Numbered from the stretch's first letter, positions 25,344 through 36,099 are shown. The stretch is 64,000 bases of DNA from Acidovorax sp. FHTAMBA (GCF_038958875.1 NZ_CP152407.1:1495501-1559500); one strand, 5' to 3'. Notes: generated from the letters alone by a model not told the origin. Numbers and translations are program-made.

Positions 25344-26601
25344 GGTCGGTGGGGGTGGTGTCTGCGGGAGCTGCCGGGTTCATCACAACGCCGCGGCGCG
25401 GGGTGTCGCTGCGGCGCCGGGGGTTGCCGCTGCGCTGGTCGCGGTTTCTGCCTGGGGCGGCCTGGCGGGGTTTGGCGTCGGCCGCGGGCAGGGTGATGCG
25501 CACCTGGTACAGGCCGTCCAGCACACCGGCGGTGAACTCGCCCTGCACATCGTGCAGCAGCGCCAGCCGCGCGCGTACATTGGCCAGCGCTATGCCGTGG
25601 CCTTTGGTGGTAGATGGCTCGTCGCCGTTGCCGTTCTTTCCGTCCTTGGGCGGCAGGGTGTTGGTGATGCGCACCACCACCCGACTGCCACGCAGCTCCG
25701 TCAGCACCCTGAGCTTGCCACCGTGCGCGCTGGGCTCCACGCCGTGCTTGACGGCGTTTTCCACCAGGGGTTGCAGCAGCAGGGGCGGCAGGCGCGCGGT
25801 GTCGGTGCGGGGGTCCAGGCTCCACTGCACCTGCAGGCGCTTGCCAAACCGCACCTCTTCAATGGCCAGGTAGCGGCGTGCCAGGGTGATTTCTTCCGCC
25901 AGCGTGGTCGACTCGCCCTGCTCGATCAGGGCCACGCGGAACAGGTCCGAGAGGTCTTCCAGCAGCGATTCGGCCTTGGCGGGCTCTTCGCGCACCAGTG
26001 CAATGGCGCTGTTGAGGGTGTTGAACAGAAAGTGCGGGCGGATGCGCGACTGCAGCTCGGTCAGCCTTGCCGTGGTGGCAGCGGGTGTACGGCCCCGCGC
26101 GCGCAGCACCAGCGCAGCCACCAGCATGGCCGCCAGCAGGGCGCCGGTGGCGGCACTGGCCAGCCAGGGCGCTGAAGCGGGGCGGGCGACCAGGGTCAGC
26201 ATGCCGCAGGCATAGGCCCCCGCCAGCGCACCCAGCAGCACGCCCGCTGCGTACTGCTGCACCATCGACAGGCGCTGCAGGATGGTCTTCAAGCTGCAGG
26301 CCGTCACCAGCCACACCAGCGTGGCCGGCAGCGCACCCCCCGTGAGCAACGCCAGCGTGGCCAGCCATTCCACCGGGTTGCTGGCGCTGTACATGGCACC
26401 CACGCCCAGCACCAGCTCCACAAACAGCACGGCCCGCAGCACCACGCCCACCTGGCAGGCGTCAAACACCAGCGCCCGGCCGCGCGGCGGCTGGCCGCCC
26501 GGCCCCGCGCCCGCAGCAGCCCGCACGCTGCGCGCGCGCCCGTTTGGCGGGGCAGATTCTGGCGGCGGGGGCTGGGTCGATAAAATTTGCGTGTTTTGCA
26601 T
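25324..26601 (-). CDS. LytS/FimS-type sensor histidine kinase
   Basis: A 425-residue membrane kinase. The Met at 26601 (MQNTQILSTQ) is chosen because the region further upstream is the argH promoter and reading frame. It has a cytoplasmic Pro-rich head, about four hydrophobic segments (residues about 50-160), then the His_kinase domain with phospho-acceptor His in SRIRPHFLFNTLN, and an HATPase_c domain with N-box LVENAVKHG and a late glycine-rich GHGIALANVRARL. It should phosphorylate the adjacent LytTR regulator. Divergent from argH with 52 bases between start codons, so the two promoters overlap. Confidence 0.9.
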   Translation of the reverse strand: MQNTQILSTQPPPPESAPPNGRARSVRAAAGAGPGGQPPRGRALVFDACQVGVVLRAVLFVELVLGVGAMYSASNPVEWLATLALLTGGALPATLVWLVTACSLKTILQRLSMVQQYAAGVLLGALAGAYACGMLTLVARPASAPWLASAATGALLAAMLVAALVLRARGRTPAATTARLTELQSRIRPHFLFNTLNSAIALVREEPAKAESLLEDLSDLFRVALIEQGESTTLAEEITLARRYLAIEEVRFGKRLQVQWSLDPRTDTARLPPLLLQPLVENAVKHGVEPSAHGGKLRVLTELRGSRVVVRITNTLPPKDGKNGNGDEPSTTKGHGIALANVRARLALLHDVQGEFTAGVLDGLYQVRITLPAADAKPRQAAPGRNRDQRSGNPRRRSDTPRRGVVMNPAAPADTTPTDHEHPYR

Positions 26602-26653
26602 TGCGGCATCCGGGCAGTCCGGGTGTCTGAACCACCGGATTATTGCCCTCCTT

Positions 26654-28141
<1,488 letters not shown>

Positions 28142-28203
28142 ACCGGCGCTCTTCACTTAAGCTCACAACGTACATCACCACCACCATCCCCCGGAGCCTT
28201 GCC

Positions 28204-29193
28204 ATGACGACTTCCCGCCGCCACCTGCTGTCCCGCCTTCTGCGCACGGCCGCTTTCCTGGGGGCCGCACTCACCGTGGGGGTGGCGGCTGCCCAGTCGG
28301 CCAAGCCCGTCCGCATCCTGGTGGGGTTCCCTGCGGGCGGCGGCTCGGACGCGATTGCGCGCGCGCTGGCCGACAAGCTCAAGGACCAGCTCGGCGTGCC
28401 CGTGGTGGTTGAAAACCGCCCCGGTGCCGGGGGGCAGATCGCAGCGCAGGCGCTCAAGGCGGCCGCGCCCGATGGCACCACGCTGTTCCTCACGCACGAC
28501 CACACCATCTCCATCCTGCCCCAGGTGGTCAAGAACCCCGGGTTCGATCCCGTGCGGGACTTTGTGCCCGTGGGCGGCTTTGCCACGTTTGTGAACGCGT
28601 TTGCAGTGTCCGGCGGCACGCCTGCTAACACATTCACCGAGTACGTGAACTGGGTCAAGACAGCGGGCAGCGGCAAGGGAGCGGTCGGCATTCCCGCACC
28701 GGCTTCCACGCCGGAATTTTTGGTCAAGCTGATCGGGCAGAAGTACCAGCTCGACCTGGTGTCGGCACCCTACCGGGGCAGCGCGCCCATGATCGCCGAC
28801 ATGCTGGGCAACCAGATCAATGCGGGCGTGGCCTCGGTGCAGGATTTCATCGAGAACCACAAGGCCGGCAAGCTGCGTGTGGTGGGCGTGCTCGGCACCA
28901 AGCGCCAGGCCGCCATGCCCGATGTGCCCACCTTTGACGAGATGGGCCTCAAGGGCTTTGAAGACCTGCCGTATTACGGCATCTACGCCCCCACCGGCAC
29001 GCCGCAGAAGTTCATCACCGAGTTTTCCATTGCCCTGTCCAAGGTGGTGGCCATGCCCGACGTGCGCGACCAGCTCACGGCCATGGGCCTCACCGTGGGC
29101 TACATGACGCCCCAGCAGCTGGCCACCCGCCAGGCCGACTACACCAAGGCCTGGACGCGCATCATCCAGACCAGCGGCTTCGTGGCGCAGTAA
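28204..29193 (+). CDS. Bug/TctC-family periplasmic substrate-binding protein
   Basis: A 329-residue binding protein of the tripartite tricarboxylate transporter family, very numerous in Burkholderiales. The start at 28204 gives a signal peptide (SRRHLLSRLLRTAAFLGAALTVGVAAAQ, with a twin-arginine-like SRRHLL). The mature protein starts KPVRILVGFPAGGGSDAIARALADKL and has VVENRPGAGGQIAAQAL and YRGSAPMIADMLGNQI, hallmark Bug segments. No TctA or TctB membrane subunits are adjacent, so it is an orphan receptor for an unknown carboxylate. It follows argH by 62 bases but has its own probable ribosome site. Confidence 0.92.
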   Translation: MTTSRRHLLSRLLRTAAFLGAALTVGVAAAQSAKPVRILVGFPAGGGSDAIARALADKLKDQLGVPVVVENRPGAGGQIAAQALKAAAPDGTTLFLTHDHTISILPQVVKNPGFDPVRDFVPVGGFATFVNAFAVSGGTPANTFTEYVNWVKTAGSGKGAVGIPAPASTPEFLVKLIGQKYQLDLVSAPYRGSAPMIADMLGNQINAGVASVQDFIENHKAGKLRVVGVLGTKRQAAMPDVPTFDEMGLKGFEDLPYYGIYAPTGTPQKFITEFSIALSKVVAMPDVRDQLTAMGLTVGYMTPQQLATRQADYTKAWTRIIQTSGFVAQ

Positions 29194-29317
29194 GCCAAGG
29201 GGTTTTGAGCCACTGGGCGGGCCCCGTGCCGGTCGCAACCGGCATGGCAAACCGTCGCAGATGTAAAAGATGTGCTGCAGGGGCTGAACTTGCACACAAT
29301 GGGGTCCTCTGTAGTTG

Positions 29318-30133
29318 ATGGCCCCCTTTGCCTCTGCCCAGCCCATGTACCTGCACCGCACCCCTGCAGCCCGCCTTGGTGCCCTGGCCCGGCGCCTTGC
29401 GCTGTCGGGCCTTCTGGCGGCTTCCATCAGCGCGCCCGCGCAGACGGCCTTGCCCGCGGGTTTTTCGCGCTGGCAGGCCAGCATGGATGCGTTTGCCGCG
29501 GCCGACCGGCTGCGCCAGCCCCAGCCGGGTGGCGTGCTGTTTGTGGGCAGCTCCAGCATCCGCATGTGGGCCCATCTGTCGCAGGACTTCCAGTCGATGC
29601 CCGTGGTCATCAACCGCGGGTTTGGCGGCTCCACCATGGCCGACTGCCACCACCTGGTGCAGCAACTGGTGGTGCAGTACCGGCCGCGCCAGGTGATGGT
29701 GTACGCCGGCGACAACGACCTGGCCGAAGGCCGCACCCCGGCGCAGGTACTGGAGAGTTTTGAGGGCTTTGTGCGCGCCGTGCGGGCTGAGCTGCCCGGC
29801 GTGCGCATTGGCTACATCTCCATCAAGCCCAGCCCCGCGCGGGCAAACCTGCTGCCCCAGGTGGCCGAAACCAACGCCTTGCTGCGCGCCTATGTGGCCA
29901 CGCTGCCCCACGCCGACTACATCGACATCTTCACCCCCATGCTGGACGCACACAACGCGCCGCGCCCGGATCTGTACGGACCCGATCTCCTGCACATGAA
30001 CGCGGCGGGATACGCCGTGTGGCGCGAGGTGATCGGGCCGTACCTCTCCCCGGGTGCGGCAGCGGGCACGCCCACACTGACGGCCACCGCAACACCCCCA
30101 CCCAGCGGGGCGCACACAGCAGCCGGGCGCTGA
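29318..30133 (+). CDS. SGNH/GDSL-type hydrolase, exported
   Basis: A 271-residue SGNH hydrolase, probably an esterase or a deacetylase of envelope glycans. The ATG at 29318 gives a signal peptide with a basic start (HRTPAARLGALARRLALSGLLAAS, ending PAQ); the Met at 29345 is an alternative start. Family blocks seen: block I GVLFVGSSSIRMW (Gly-x-Ser-x-Ser in place of GDS), block II NRGFGGSTMADC (Gly), block III YAGDNDLAEG (Asn), and block V DLLHMNAAGYAVW (Asp and His). The C-tail is Thr/Pro-rich. It is followed convergently by the OpgC-like gene. Confidence 0.85.
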   Translation: MAPFASAQPMYLHRTPAARLGALARRLALSGLLAASISAPAQTALPAGFSRWQASMDAFAAADRLRQPQPGGVLFVGSSSIRMWAHLSQDFQSMPVVINRGFGGSTMADCHHLVQQLVVQYRPRQVMVYAGDNDLAEGRTPAQVLESFEGFVRAVRAELPGVRIGYISIKPSPARANLLPQVAETNALLRAYVATLPHADYIDIFTPMLDAHNAPRPDLYGPDLLHMNAAGYAVWREVIGPYLSPGAAAGTPTLTATATPPPSGAHTAAGR

Positions 30134-30175
30134 AGGCCGGGCCCTGCGCCACAGGCTTGCCGACGGGGCGCCTGC

Positions 30176-31417
30176 TCAGGCCGGCCGGGTGCGCGCCAGG
30201 GGCGAAGCGGGCGCCGCAGGGGCAGAGGTGCCACCGGCCTGCGCGCCCGTGGTCAGAACGGTTCCAGGCTCCGGTGCGGGTTGGGTGTCTGGTCCCGTCC
30301 GGTCATCGGGCGGGCTTTCGATCCACAACGTGATGCGGGCAACCGTGTACAGCAGGCCAAAACACAGCACCAGCAGCGGAATGTCCAGCGCCCACGGGCG
30401 GTTCTGGTCGGCGCCGAGCAGCCCCAGCACCAGCAGCACCACCACCAGATGGGCGCAAAACACGGGCAGCGATGCTGCGCCCAGCGTTTCCAGCCACCGC
30501 ATGCGCGGCGTGCGCCGGGCCAGGCCCGGGCCGTAGTGCAGGGTCAGGATGACCAGCGCAAACAGGTTGATGACGCGCAGGGGCCCCAGCGACCATTTGT
30601 CGAACACCAGGTTCAGCCCCGTGTGATTGCCGAACGGGCTTTGGCCGATGCCGTGGCGCCACACCAGGCACACCAGTGCCAACCCCAGCGCAGCACGCAC
30701 GGCCCAGGCCGGAAACGTGAACGCTGGCGCCTTCGGGTCATTGCGGGTGGCGCCCATCCACAGGCCCAGCATCCACAGCAGTTGCCAGCCCCAGGTGTCA
30801 AAACTGCCGGTTTCCGAATACGGCACCGGAATGGGCACCACGGCCGATACAGCCTGAAAAGCCCACTGCGACAGTCCGAACTGCGCCAGCAGCCACAGGG
30901 CCACGCTCACACCCATCACTGGCGCCCAGCCGTGGCGCCAGGCCAGCACCATCACCCAGGGGCTCGCCAGCATGAACAGGATGTACAGCGGCAGGATGTC
31001 CAGCAGCGGCGGCGAATACACCAGTAGCAGCCCGTACACCAGCGCGGTGAGCGGCTGCTCCAGGTAGTACGCCATCAGGTTGGTGGCAGCGGGCTGTTCA
31101 AAGCGCAGGCCGATGAACGCGATCACGGTGAACAGAAACAGCAGCGTGCCCGCCTGGCACGCATAGATCTTGAGCGCGCGGCGCCAGAAGGCCTGGCGCA
31201 TTTCGTTCACGCCTTTGCGCCAGGCAATGCGGCCGTACACCATGCCCGCCATATAGGCCGAGAGCAACACGAAGCCCTCCGCCGCCGACACGAACCCGAA
31301 GGGCTGGCCCAGCGGGGAGGTCAATCGGGAGGGCAGGTGCGTGGCGGTCATCAGGACCAGCATCAGGCCCCGCAGTGCGTCGATCTCCCAGCGGCGGGTG
31401 GATGAGGAAGCGGGCAT
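30176..31417 (-). CDS. OpgC-like multispanning acyltransferase
   Basis: A 413-residue integral membrane protein with about ten hydrophobic segments and the OpgC/acyltransferase-3 style N-terminus (RRWEIDALRGLMLVLMTATHLPSRLT). OpgC adds succinyl groups to osmoregulated periplasmic glucans. Other seen features: FVSAAEGFVLLSAYMAGMVYGR and the C-terminal Pro-rich cytoplasmic tail. No opgG or opgH lies nearby, so the glucan link is by family resemblance only. The ATG at 31417 begins directly before the conserved region. It is convergent with the SGNH hydrolase. Confidence 0.82.
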   Translation of the reverse strand: MPASSSTRRWEIDALRGLMLVLMTATHLPSRLTSPLGQPFGFVSAAEGFVLLSAYMAGMVYGRIAWRKGVNEMRQAFWRRALKIYACQAGTLLFLFTVIAFIGLRFEQPAATNLMAYYLEQPLTALVYGLLLVYSPPLLDILPLYILFMLASPWVMVLAWRHGWAPVMGVSVALWLLAQFGLSQWAFQAVSAVVPIPVPYSETGSFDTWGWQLLWMLGLWMGATRNDPKAPAFTFPAWAVRAALGLALVCLVWRHGIGQSPFGNHTGLNLVFDKWSLGPLRVINLFALVILTLHYGPGLARRTPRMRWLETLGAASLPVFCAHLVVVLLVLGLLGADQNRPWALDIPLLVLCFGLLYTVARITLWIESPPDDRTGPDTQPAPEPGTVLTTGAQAGGTSAPAAPASPLARTRPA

Positions 31418-31592
31418 CGGTGGCTGTGGGTGGCAAGCGATTCAGGGGGGCGGTCGGTCGGTCTAAACGGACGCAAGGGTGCGCGCCAGCAACCACGCAT
31501 CCCGATGACAGCCGCAGGGGCTGCTCCAAAAAGACTGTGGACAGCCCCCAAGGTTCCCGCGGTGGGTGCGTCCCGCACAACTAAAATCTGCA

Positions 31593-31648
31593 TAAAAAAG
31601 GCTTACAGCGCTTGTCTGTAAAGCGCTGGAAGCTCATTTTTTGATAGT
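31593..31648 (-). repeat. dispersed two-hairpin intergenic repeat, copy 6
   Basis: Read on minus: TCACTATCAAAAAATGAGC, then CCAGCGCTTTACAGACAAGC and GCTGTAAGCC. It lies about 50 bases after the ferritin-like gene stop and upstream of the OpgC-like gene, with both genes on minus. Confidence 0.78.
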
Positions 31649-31700
31649 GACGCGGCGAAAAAGCCCTGTGCGCCAGCCGCGCAGGGCGCGGCTTCACGCG

Positions 31701-32309
31701 TTACAGCATGGTTTCGCGCTGCTGTTCGGCGCGCGATGCGCCAATGGCCGTTTCCACGTTCTTCACCTCTTCCGGGGGTGGCAGCACGGCGGGCATTCCC
31801 AGGGCCTGGATGGACAGCTCACGGCACCAGCCCTTGGTGTGGTACAGGTGGTGGTCTTCGTCTTTTTCCACGGCCTCGTGCGCGGTCTTCAGTGCCTTGC
31901 CCAGGTCGCCGGTGGCCACTTCGGCCACTTTGCCCAGCAGCTCCCAGTTGGCGTGGTCCTTGGTTTCTGCGTGCACCACGCACTCGCAGGCCACCAGTTG
32001 CGCGGCGTCGGGCGTACCGGTGCGCTGTGCCAGCTGCATGGCCTTCACCAGCGATTCGCCGATGTGTTTGACGACCTGGCGCGTGGGTGTCTGCTGGTTC
32101 GGGTCCAGCCCCAGCGTGTCGCACAGGCTGCGCACCACGTTTTGGTGCGTCAGGGTTTCCTCAAGGTACTCCTGCCACTCTTCCTTGAGGTCGGGGTTGA
32201 TGGCGCAGGCGATGGCGGTGCGGTACACCTGCTCGCCGCCGAGTTCGGTTTCCATCATCTGCAGGACGAGATCGTTGAGCTGCTGGCTGTCATAGCGGGC
32301 TTTGGACAT
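31701..32309 (-). CDS. ferritin-like domain protein
   Basis: A 202-residue four-helix protein of the ferritin-like superfamily. Candidate di-iron ligands occur once or twice per helix: Glu residues in METELGGEQVYR, EEWQEYLEETLTHQNVV, CVVHAETKDHANWELL and VEKDEDHHLYHTKGW. It probably handles iron or peroxide in the cytoplasm. It starts 57 bases after the catalase stop on the same strand, so co-expression in oxidative stress is likely. The exact family (rubrerythrin-like, DUF892-like) is not certain. Confidence 0.7.
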   Translation of the reverse strand: MSKARYDSQQLNDLVLQMMETELGGEQVYRTAIACAINPDLKEEWQEYLEETLTHQNVVRSLCDTLGLDPNQQTPTRQVVKHIGESLVKAMQLAQRTGTPDAAQLVACECVVHAETKDHANWELLGKVAEVATGDLGKALKTAHEAVEKDEDHHLYHTKGWCRELSIQALGMPAVLPPPEEVKNVETAIGASRAEQQRETML

Positions 32310-32366
32310 GGTGACTCCTTTGGTGAGGGGGTGAAACGGGCGTGAATAATCGGGGGATGAAGGCTT

Positions 32367-34484
32367 TCAGGCCAGTGTGCGGACCTTGGGTTCGCGGTCC
32401 CACTGCCGGGTCTGCGCGGCGGCAATGAAGCCCTGCGTATCCGCGGGGTCCACCACGCCGGCATCGGGCTCGATCCCGCCCGCCTGCAGGATGGCCTGCG
32501 TGCCCTTGCACGCCGCGATGGCCTTGAGATGACCGAAGGCGTCGCGGAACCAGTCCACGGCTGCGGCCTCCTTGGCCAGCTTGGCACCCATGTCAGGCGC
32601 CAGGACGGAGGCCACGGCGTCAAACACCATCGAGGGGGTGCCCTGCAACTGACCATCGGCAGGCAGCAGCGTGCCGTCCTTGAGCACGGCGCCACCCACC
32701 TTGGGCGCGACGATCTTTACCGTGGCGCCCGTCTTCTCCAGCGCCTTGCGCAAGTTGGCCACCGTGGTGCCATTGCTGCCGTCGGCCACCAGAATCCCCA
32801 CGCAGCGCCCCTGCAGGGTGGGCTTCATGCGGTCGATGATGCGTGTTGCGGGGGAGGGCGGCAGGTCCTGCACCGGCTCGGCCAGCGGAGGCGGCGGTGG
32901 AAGGGCCTGCAATGCCAGCCCGTTGGCCACGCGTTGGGCCAGGTCGGCATCCACATGCACCAGCTGGCCCACCACGGCTTCGCGCACATGGAGCGTTTGC
33001 ACCTTCGACAGCTCAAACACCAGGGCCGACGCCATGTGCGCCTGCTCTAGCGGGCTCTGGCTGCGGTAGAACATGCGCGCCTGGCTGTAGTGGTCGGCGA
33101 AGCTCTCCGGGCGCACGCGTCCCTTCACGCCGTCATCGGCCTGCGCAAAGTGCCGGAATCCGTGTGCCTGCGAGGCACGCGGTGTGTCGGGCTCCAGGCT
33201 GCTGGGCTCGTAGTGCACGCGGCCCTTGGGCACCTGCATCTGCATGTGGCCGTCACGCTGGTTGTTGTGAAACGGACACTTGGGCGCATTGATCGGAATC
33301 TGCGCAAAGTTGGGCCCGCCCAGGCGGGAAAGCTGCGTGTCCAGGTACGAAAACAGCCGGCCCTGCAGCAGCGGGTCGTTGCTGAAGTCGATGCCCGGTG
33401 GCACGTTGGCCGGGCAGAAAGCCACCTGCTCGGTTTCGGCAAAAAAGTTGTCGGGCCAGCGGTTGAGCACCATGCGGCCCACGGGTTGCAGGGGCACCAG
33501 TTCTTCGGGGATGAGCTTGGTCGGGTCGAGGTGGTCAAACGGAAAGCGCGCTGCGTCTTCCTCGGTGAACAGCTGCACCAGCAGTTCCCACTCGGGGAAG
33601 TCGCCCGCCTCGATGGATTCGAACAGGTCACGGCGGTGGAAGTCGTTGTCGGCCGCCTGCAGCTTCAGGGCTTCGTCCCACACGGTGGACTGGATGCCCA
33701 GCTTGGGGCGCCAGTGGAACTTGACGAACGTGCTGTCGCCCGCAGCGTTGATGAGGCGGAAGCTGTGCACGCCAAAGCCCTCCATCATGCGCAGGCTGCG
33801 CGGGAGGGTGCGGTCGCTCATGGCCCACATCACCATGTGCATGGATTCGGGCATGAGCGAGATGAAATCCCAGAACGTATCGTGCGCGCTGGCGGCCTGG
33901 GGAAAGGCGCGGTCGGGCTCCATCTTCACGGCGTGCACCAGGTCGGGGAACTTCATCGCATCCTGGATGAAGAACACCGGGATGTTGTTGCCCACCAGGT
34001 CCCAGTTGCCTTCGGGGGTGTAGAACTTGACGGCAAAGCCGCGCACATCACGCGGCGTATCCACCGAGCCTGCGCCACCGGCCACAGTGGAAAACCGGGT
34101 GAACACCGGCGTCTGCACGCCCGTTTCGGTGAGCACCTTGGCCGTGGTGTATTTCTTGAGCGAATGCGTGAGTTCAAAGAAGCCGTGGGCTGCCGACCCG
34201 CGGGCATGCACGATGCGCTCGGGAATGCGCTCGTGGTCGAAGTGGGTGATCTTCTCGCGCAGGATGAAGTCTTCCAGCAGCCCGGGGCCGCGCGGGGATG
34301 CGCGCAGCGAGTTCTGGTTGTCCGCCACCGGGATGCCTTGCTGCGTGGTCAGCACCGGGTGTTTGCCACCGGCCTGCTGCTGCAGTTCACCGGCGTTGCC
34401 GCGAAACGTGTCGGACTGGGTGGACGAAGGCGTGGCGGACGGCGATCGGGGTGCCGCGCCGCGCGATGAGGGGGTACGTGCCAT
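32367..34484 (-). CDS. katE: catalase HPII (large-subunit monofunctional catalase)
   Basis: A 705-residue haem catalase that breaks hydrogen peroxide into water and oxygen. The Met at 34484 (MARTPSS) is preferred because AGGAG lies about 7 bases upstream; a frame start at 34523 is weaker. Seen: catalytic His in RIVHARGSAAHG, Asn region GNNIPVFFIQDAMKFPD, proximal haem Tyr region YLDTQLSRLGGPNFAQIPIN, and a C-terminal class I glutamine-amidotransferase-like domain (from about residue 580, GRCVGILVADGSNG) that defines large-subunit catalases. The disordered Ser/Thr-rich N-terminus is usual for the type. Followed by the ferritin-like gene. Confidence 0.95.
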   Translation of the reverse strand: MARTPSSRGAAPRSPSATPSSTQSDTFRGNAGELQQQAGGKHPVLTTQQGIPVADNQNSLRASPRGPGLLEDFILREKITHFDHERIPERIVHARGSAAHGFFELTHSLKKYTTAKVLTETGVQTPVFTRFSTVAGGAGSVDTPRDVRGFAVKFYTPEGNWDLVGNNIPVFFIQDAMKFPDLVHAVKMEPDRAFPQAASAHDTFWDFISLMPESMHMVMWAMSDRTLPRSLRMMEGFGVHSFRLINAAGDSTFVKFHWRPKLGIQSTVWDEALKLQAADNDFHRRDLFESIEAGDFPEWELLVQLFTEEDAARFPFDHLDPTKLIPEELVPLQPVGRMVLNRWPDNFFAETEQVAFCPANVPPGIDFSNDPLLQGRLFSYLDTQLSRLGGPNFAQIPINAPKCPFHNNQRDGHMQMQVPKGRVHYEPSSLEPDTPRASQAHGFRHFAQADDGVKGRVRPESFADHYSQARMFYRSQSPLEQAHMASALVFELSKVQTLHVREAVVGQLVHVDADLAQRVANGLALQALPPPPPLAEPVQDLPPSPATRIIDRMKPTLQGRCVGILVADGSNGTTVANLRKALEKTGATVKIVAPKVGGAVLKDGTLLPADGQLQGTPSMVFDAVASVLAPDMGAKLAKEAAAVDWFRDAFGHLKAIAACKGTQAILQAGGIEPDAGVVDPADTQGFIAAAQTRQWDREPKVRTLA

Positions 34485-34729
34485 GGGCGCTCCTGAGGGT
34501 TTTGGAGGGAAATCAAGTGACAAGCCGACATCGTTGGCGAGCAGCCGTTTTCACGAAGTAGGACGCGGCCGTATCAGTGCGTGGTCGCGTTCACCGACAT
34601 GCGCCGACATGCGCAAAATGCACCCGCCTTGCCGCGCGCCGACCCACCCTGGCAGAACCTGCCCCCCTCCTTTCGGCGCGCTCCCCTGGGGGGCGAGGTC
34701 ACGCGAGCCCGGTGCCCCCGGGCATGCCT

Positions 34730-35770
34730 TCACCCCGGCATGCGCAGCCCGGAGGGCACCGAGGGCACCGGCGAGGCGTTCGACCGCAGCCCCTGTGCAT
34801 CTGCCGCGGCGCCAGGCGGCTCCGGGATGGTGCTGACGGCGCCTTCGCCCGGCAGTGCCCCTGCCACTTCCCCGGCACCTCCCGCCCTGGCCTGGCCCCC
34901 AGGCGCCGTCAGAAACAGATACAGCGCCCGCGCGTCCACATCGCTCAACTGCCCCAGCGATTCGAAAGGCATGACCTGGATGGGCGTGCCATCGGGCCGC
35001 TTGCCCGAGCGCAGCATCGCCACAAAGCTCTCGCTGCTGGCGTAGCGGGCCAGGGCGCTGTCCTTGCCGGGGCGCAGGTTCGAGGCCGCGGGCCAGTCCG
35101 GGGGCGCCCCCGGGATCTTGCCGCCCGACAGGTCTGCACCATGGCAGCCAATGCACATGTTGGCCACGTACTGGCCGTTGGCCAGCGTCACACCCGCAGG
35201 CACGGGGCGCGATGGCGCCAGCTGGTGGTCGATGCGCGCCGCCGCGTCGGGGATGGCGCCCAGGCCGTACAGCACCCAGGCCGGGCGCGGCAGATCGATC
35301 ACGGCCTGCAGCCCTTGCTGGGGTTTGAACTGGCGCACGTACGACACCAGGGCATTGAGGTCGTCGTTGGTGAACCGGTTGTAGTCCTCACTGGGCATCA
35401 CCAGCAGCGGGCGGCCGTTGGGCTTGACGCCGTGGCGGATCACGCTGTTCCAGTCTTCGGGCTGGTAGCGGGCCACCACGCCAGCGGGCGTGATGTTGGG
35501 GCCCACGATGCGCGTGCCCTTGCCGTCGTTCACAAACTCGCGCCCCGTGCCCTGCGCGCCGTGGCAGTCGGTGCAGCCGCGCGACGCATACAGGTACCGC
35601 CCGCGCTCGATGGTCTGCGCTTCGGTGGTGTAGGCCACGGGGCGGGGCTTGATGTCGATATGGCGATTGCGCTTTTGCTCGGCCAGGTACAGGCCGCTGG
35701 TGGCGGTGGCCACAACGACCAGGCCCAGCAGCAGCGTGCCGGTGGCGGTCCATTTGATCCAGCGTTTCAT
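34730..35770 (-). CDS. dihaem c-type cytochrome
   Basis: A 346-residue exported or membrane-anchored cytochrome with an N-terminal hydrophobic segment (residues about 8-28) and two haem-c motifs, CTDCH (66-70) and CIGCH (in the second domain). Candidate axial methionines lie in LLVMPSEDYN and IQVMPFES. This layout resembles cytochrome subunits of alcohol or aldehyde dehydrogenases and gluconate-type electron carriers, but no dehydrogenase is adjacent. The tail is Pro/Ser-rich. Its 5' leader holds a nested inverted repeat and a perfect dyad (separate entries), suggesting regulated expression. Confidence 0.88.
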   Translation of the reverse strand: MKRWIKWTATGTLLLGLVVVATATSGLYLAEQKRNRHIDIKPRPVAYTTEAQTIERGRYLYASRGCTDCHGAQGTGREFVNDGKGTRIVGPNITPAGVVARYQPEDWNSVIRHGVKPNGRPLLVMPSEDYNRFTNDDLNALVSYVRQFKPQQGLQAVIDLPRPAWVLYGLGAIPDAAARIDHQLAPSRPVPAGVTLANGQYVANMCIGCHGADLSGGKIPGAPPDWPAASNLRPGKDSALARYASSESFVAMLRSGKRPDGTPIQVMPFESLGQLSDVDARALYLFLTAPGGQARAGGAGEVAGALPGEGAVSTIPEPPGAAADAQGLRSNASPVPSVPSGLRMPG

Positions 35771-35782
35771 GGTGGTATCCCT

Positions 35783-35856
35783 CTTCTTCGAATGAATGGC
35801 TCTGATTTGCCGAACGAATCAGCGTGTACAGGCGCCGGATTCTGGATTCGAAGAAG
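35783..35856 (-). promoter_or_regulatory. nested inverted repeats in the cytochrome c leader
   Basis: CTTCTTCGAAT (35783-35793) pairs perfectly with ATTCGAAGAAG (35846-35856), and inside the 52-base loop CTGATT (35802-35807) pairs with AATCAG (35817-35822). It starts 12 bases upstream of the start codon. It could be a structured mRNA leader or paired operator sites; each arm itself contains TTCGAA. Confidence 0.5.
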
Positions 35857-35897
35857 CCGTTTGTGGCACCCCTGCGGCGCAGGGCGAGGCAGTGCCG

Positions 35898-35911
35898 GTG
35901 ACATTTGTCAC
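35898..35911. promoter_or_regulatory. perfect dyad GTGACA-TT-TGTCAC, candidate operator
   Basis: Fourteen-base inverted repeat with perfect 6-base arms and a 2-base centre, about 128 bases upstream of the cytochrome c start codon. Its form suits a dimeric transcription factor. The regulator is not identified. Confidence 0.4.
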
Positions 35912-36035
35912 GGATGGGCGGCGGGGCTTGCGTTGACCGCGTGTTCAGCGATTCACGGGCCGGCCGGGGCAGGCGCCATGGTTCACAAGGGGCAGTGGTA
36001 CAGGCCCTGGCAGGAGGCGGAGCACGCCAGGTCCG

Positions 36036-36095
36036 ATTGCTTTGATTTTGATAGCTGCCAGCGCTTTACCATCAAGCGTCAGAGGCATATTGGGT
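36036..36095 (+). repeat. dispersed two-hairpin intergenic repeat, copy 7
   Basis: GATAGCTGCCAGCGCTTTAC, then CATCAAGCGTCAGAGGC. The second IS30 begins in the tail of this copy, 17 bases after the core, at nearly the same point as IS30 copy 1 in repeat copy 1. Confidence 0.8.
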
Positions 36096-36099
36096 CGCA

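Larger units (their letters stand above)
35771..36099. other. gene-free stretch upstream of the cytochrome c gene
   Basis: About 330 bases between the cytochrome start and the second IS30. No credible ORF is visible. It holds an 11-base inverted repeat (35783-35856), a perfect dyad (35898-35911) and repeat copy 7 (36036-36095), so it is mainly promoter/leader sequence for the minus-strand cytochrome gene. Confidence 0.7.
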
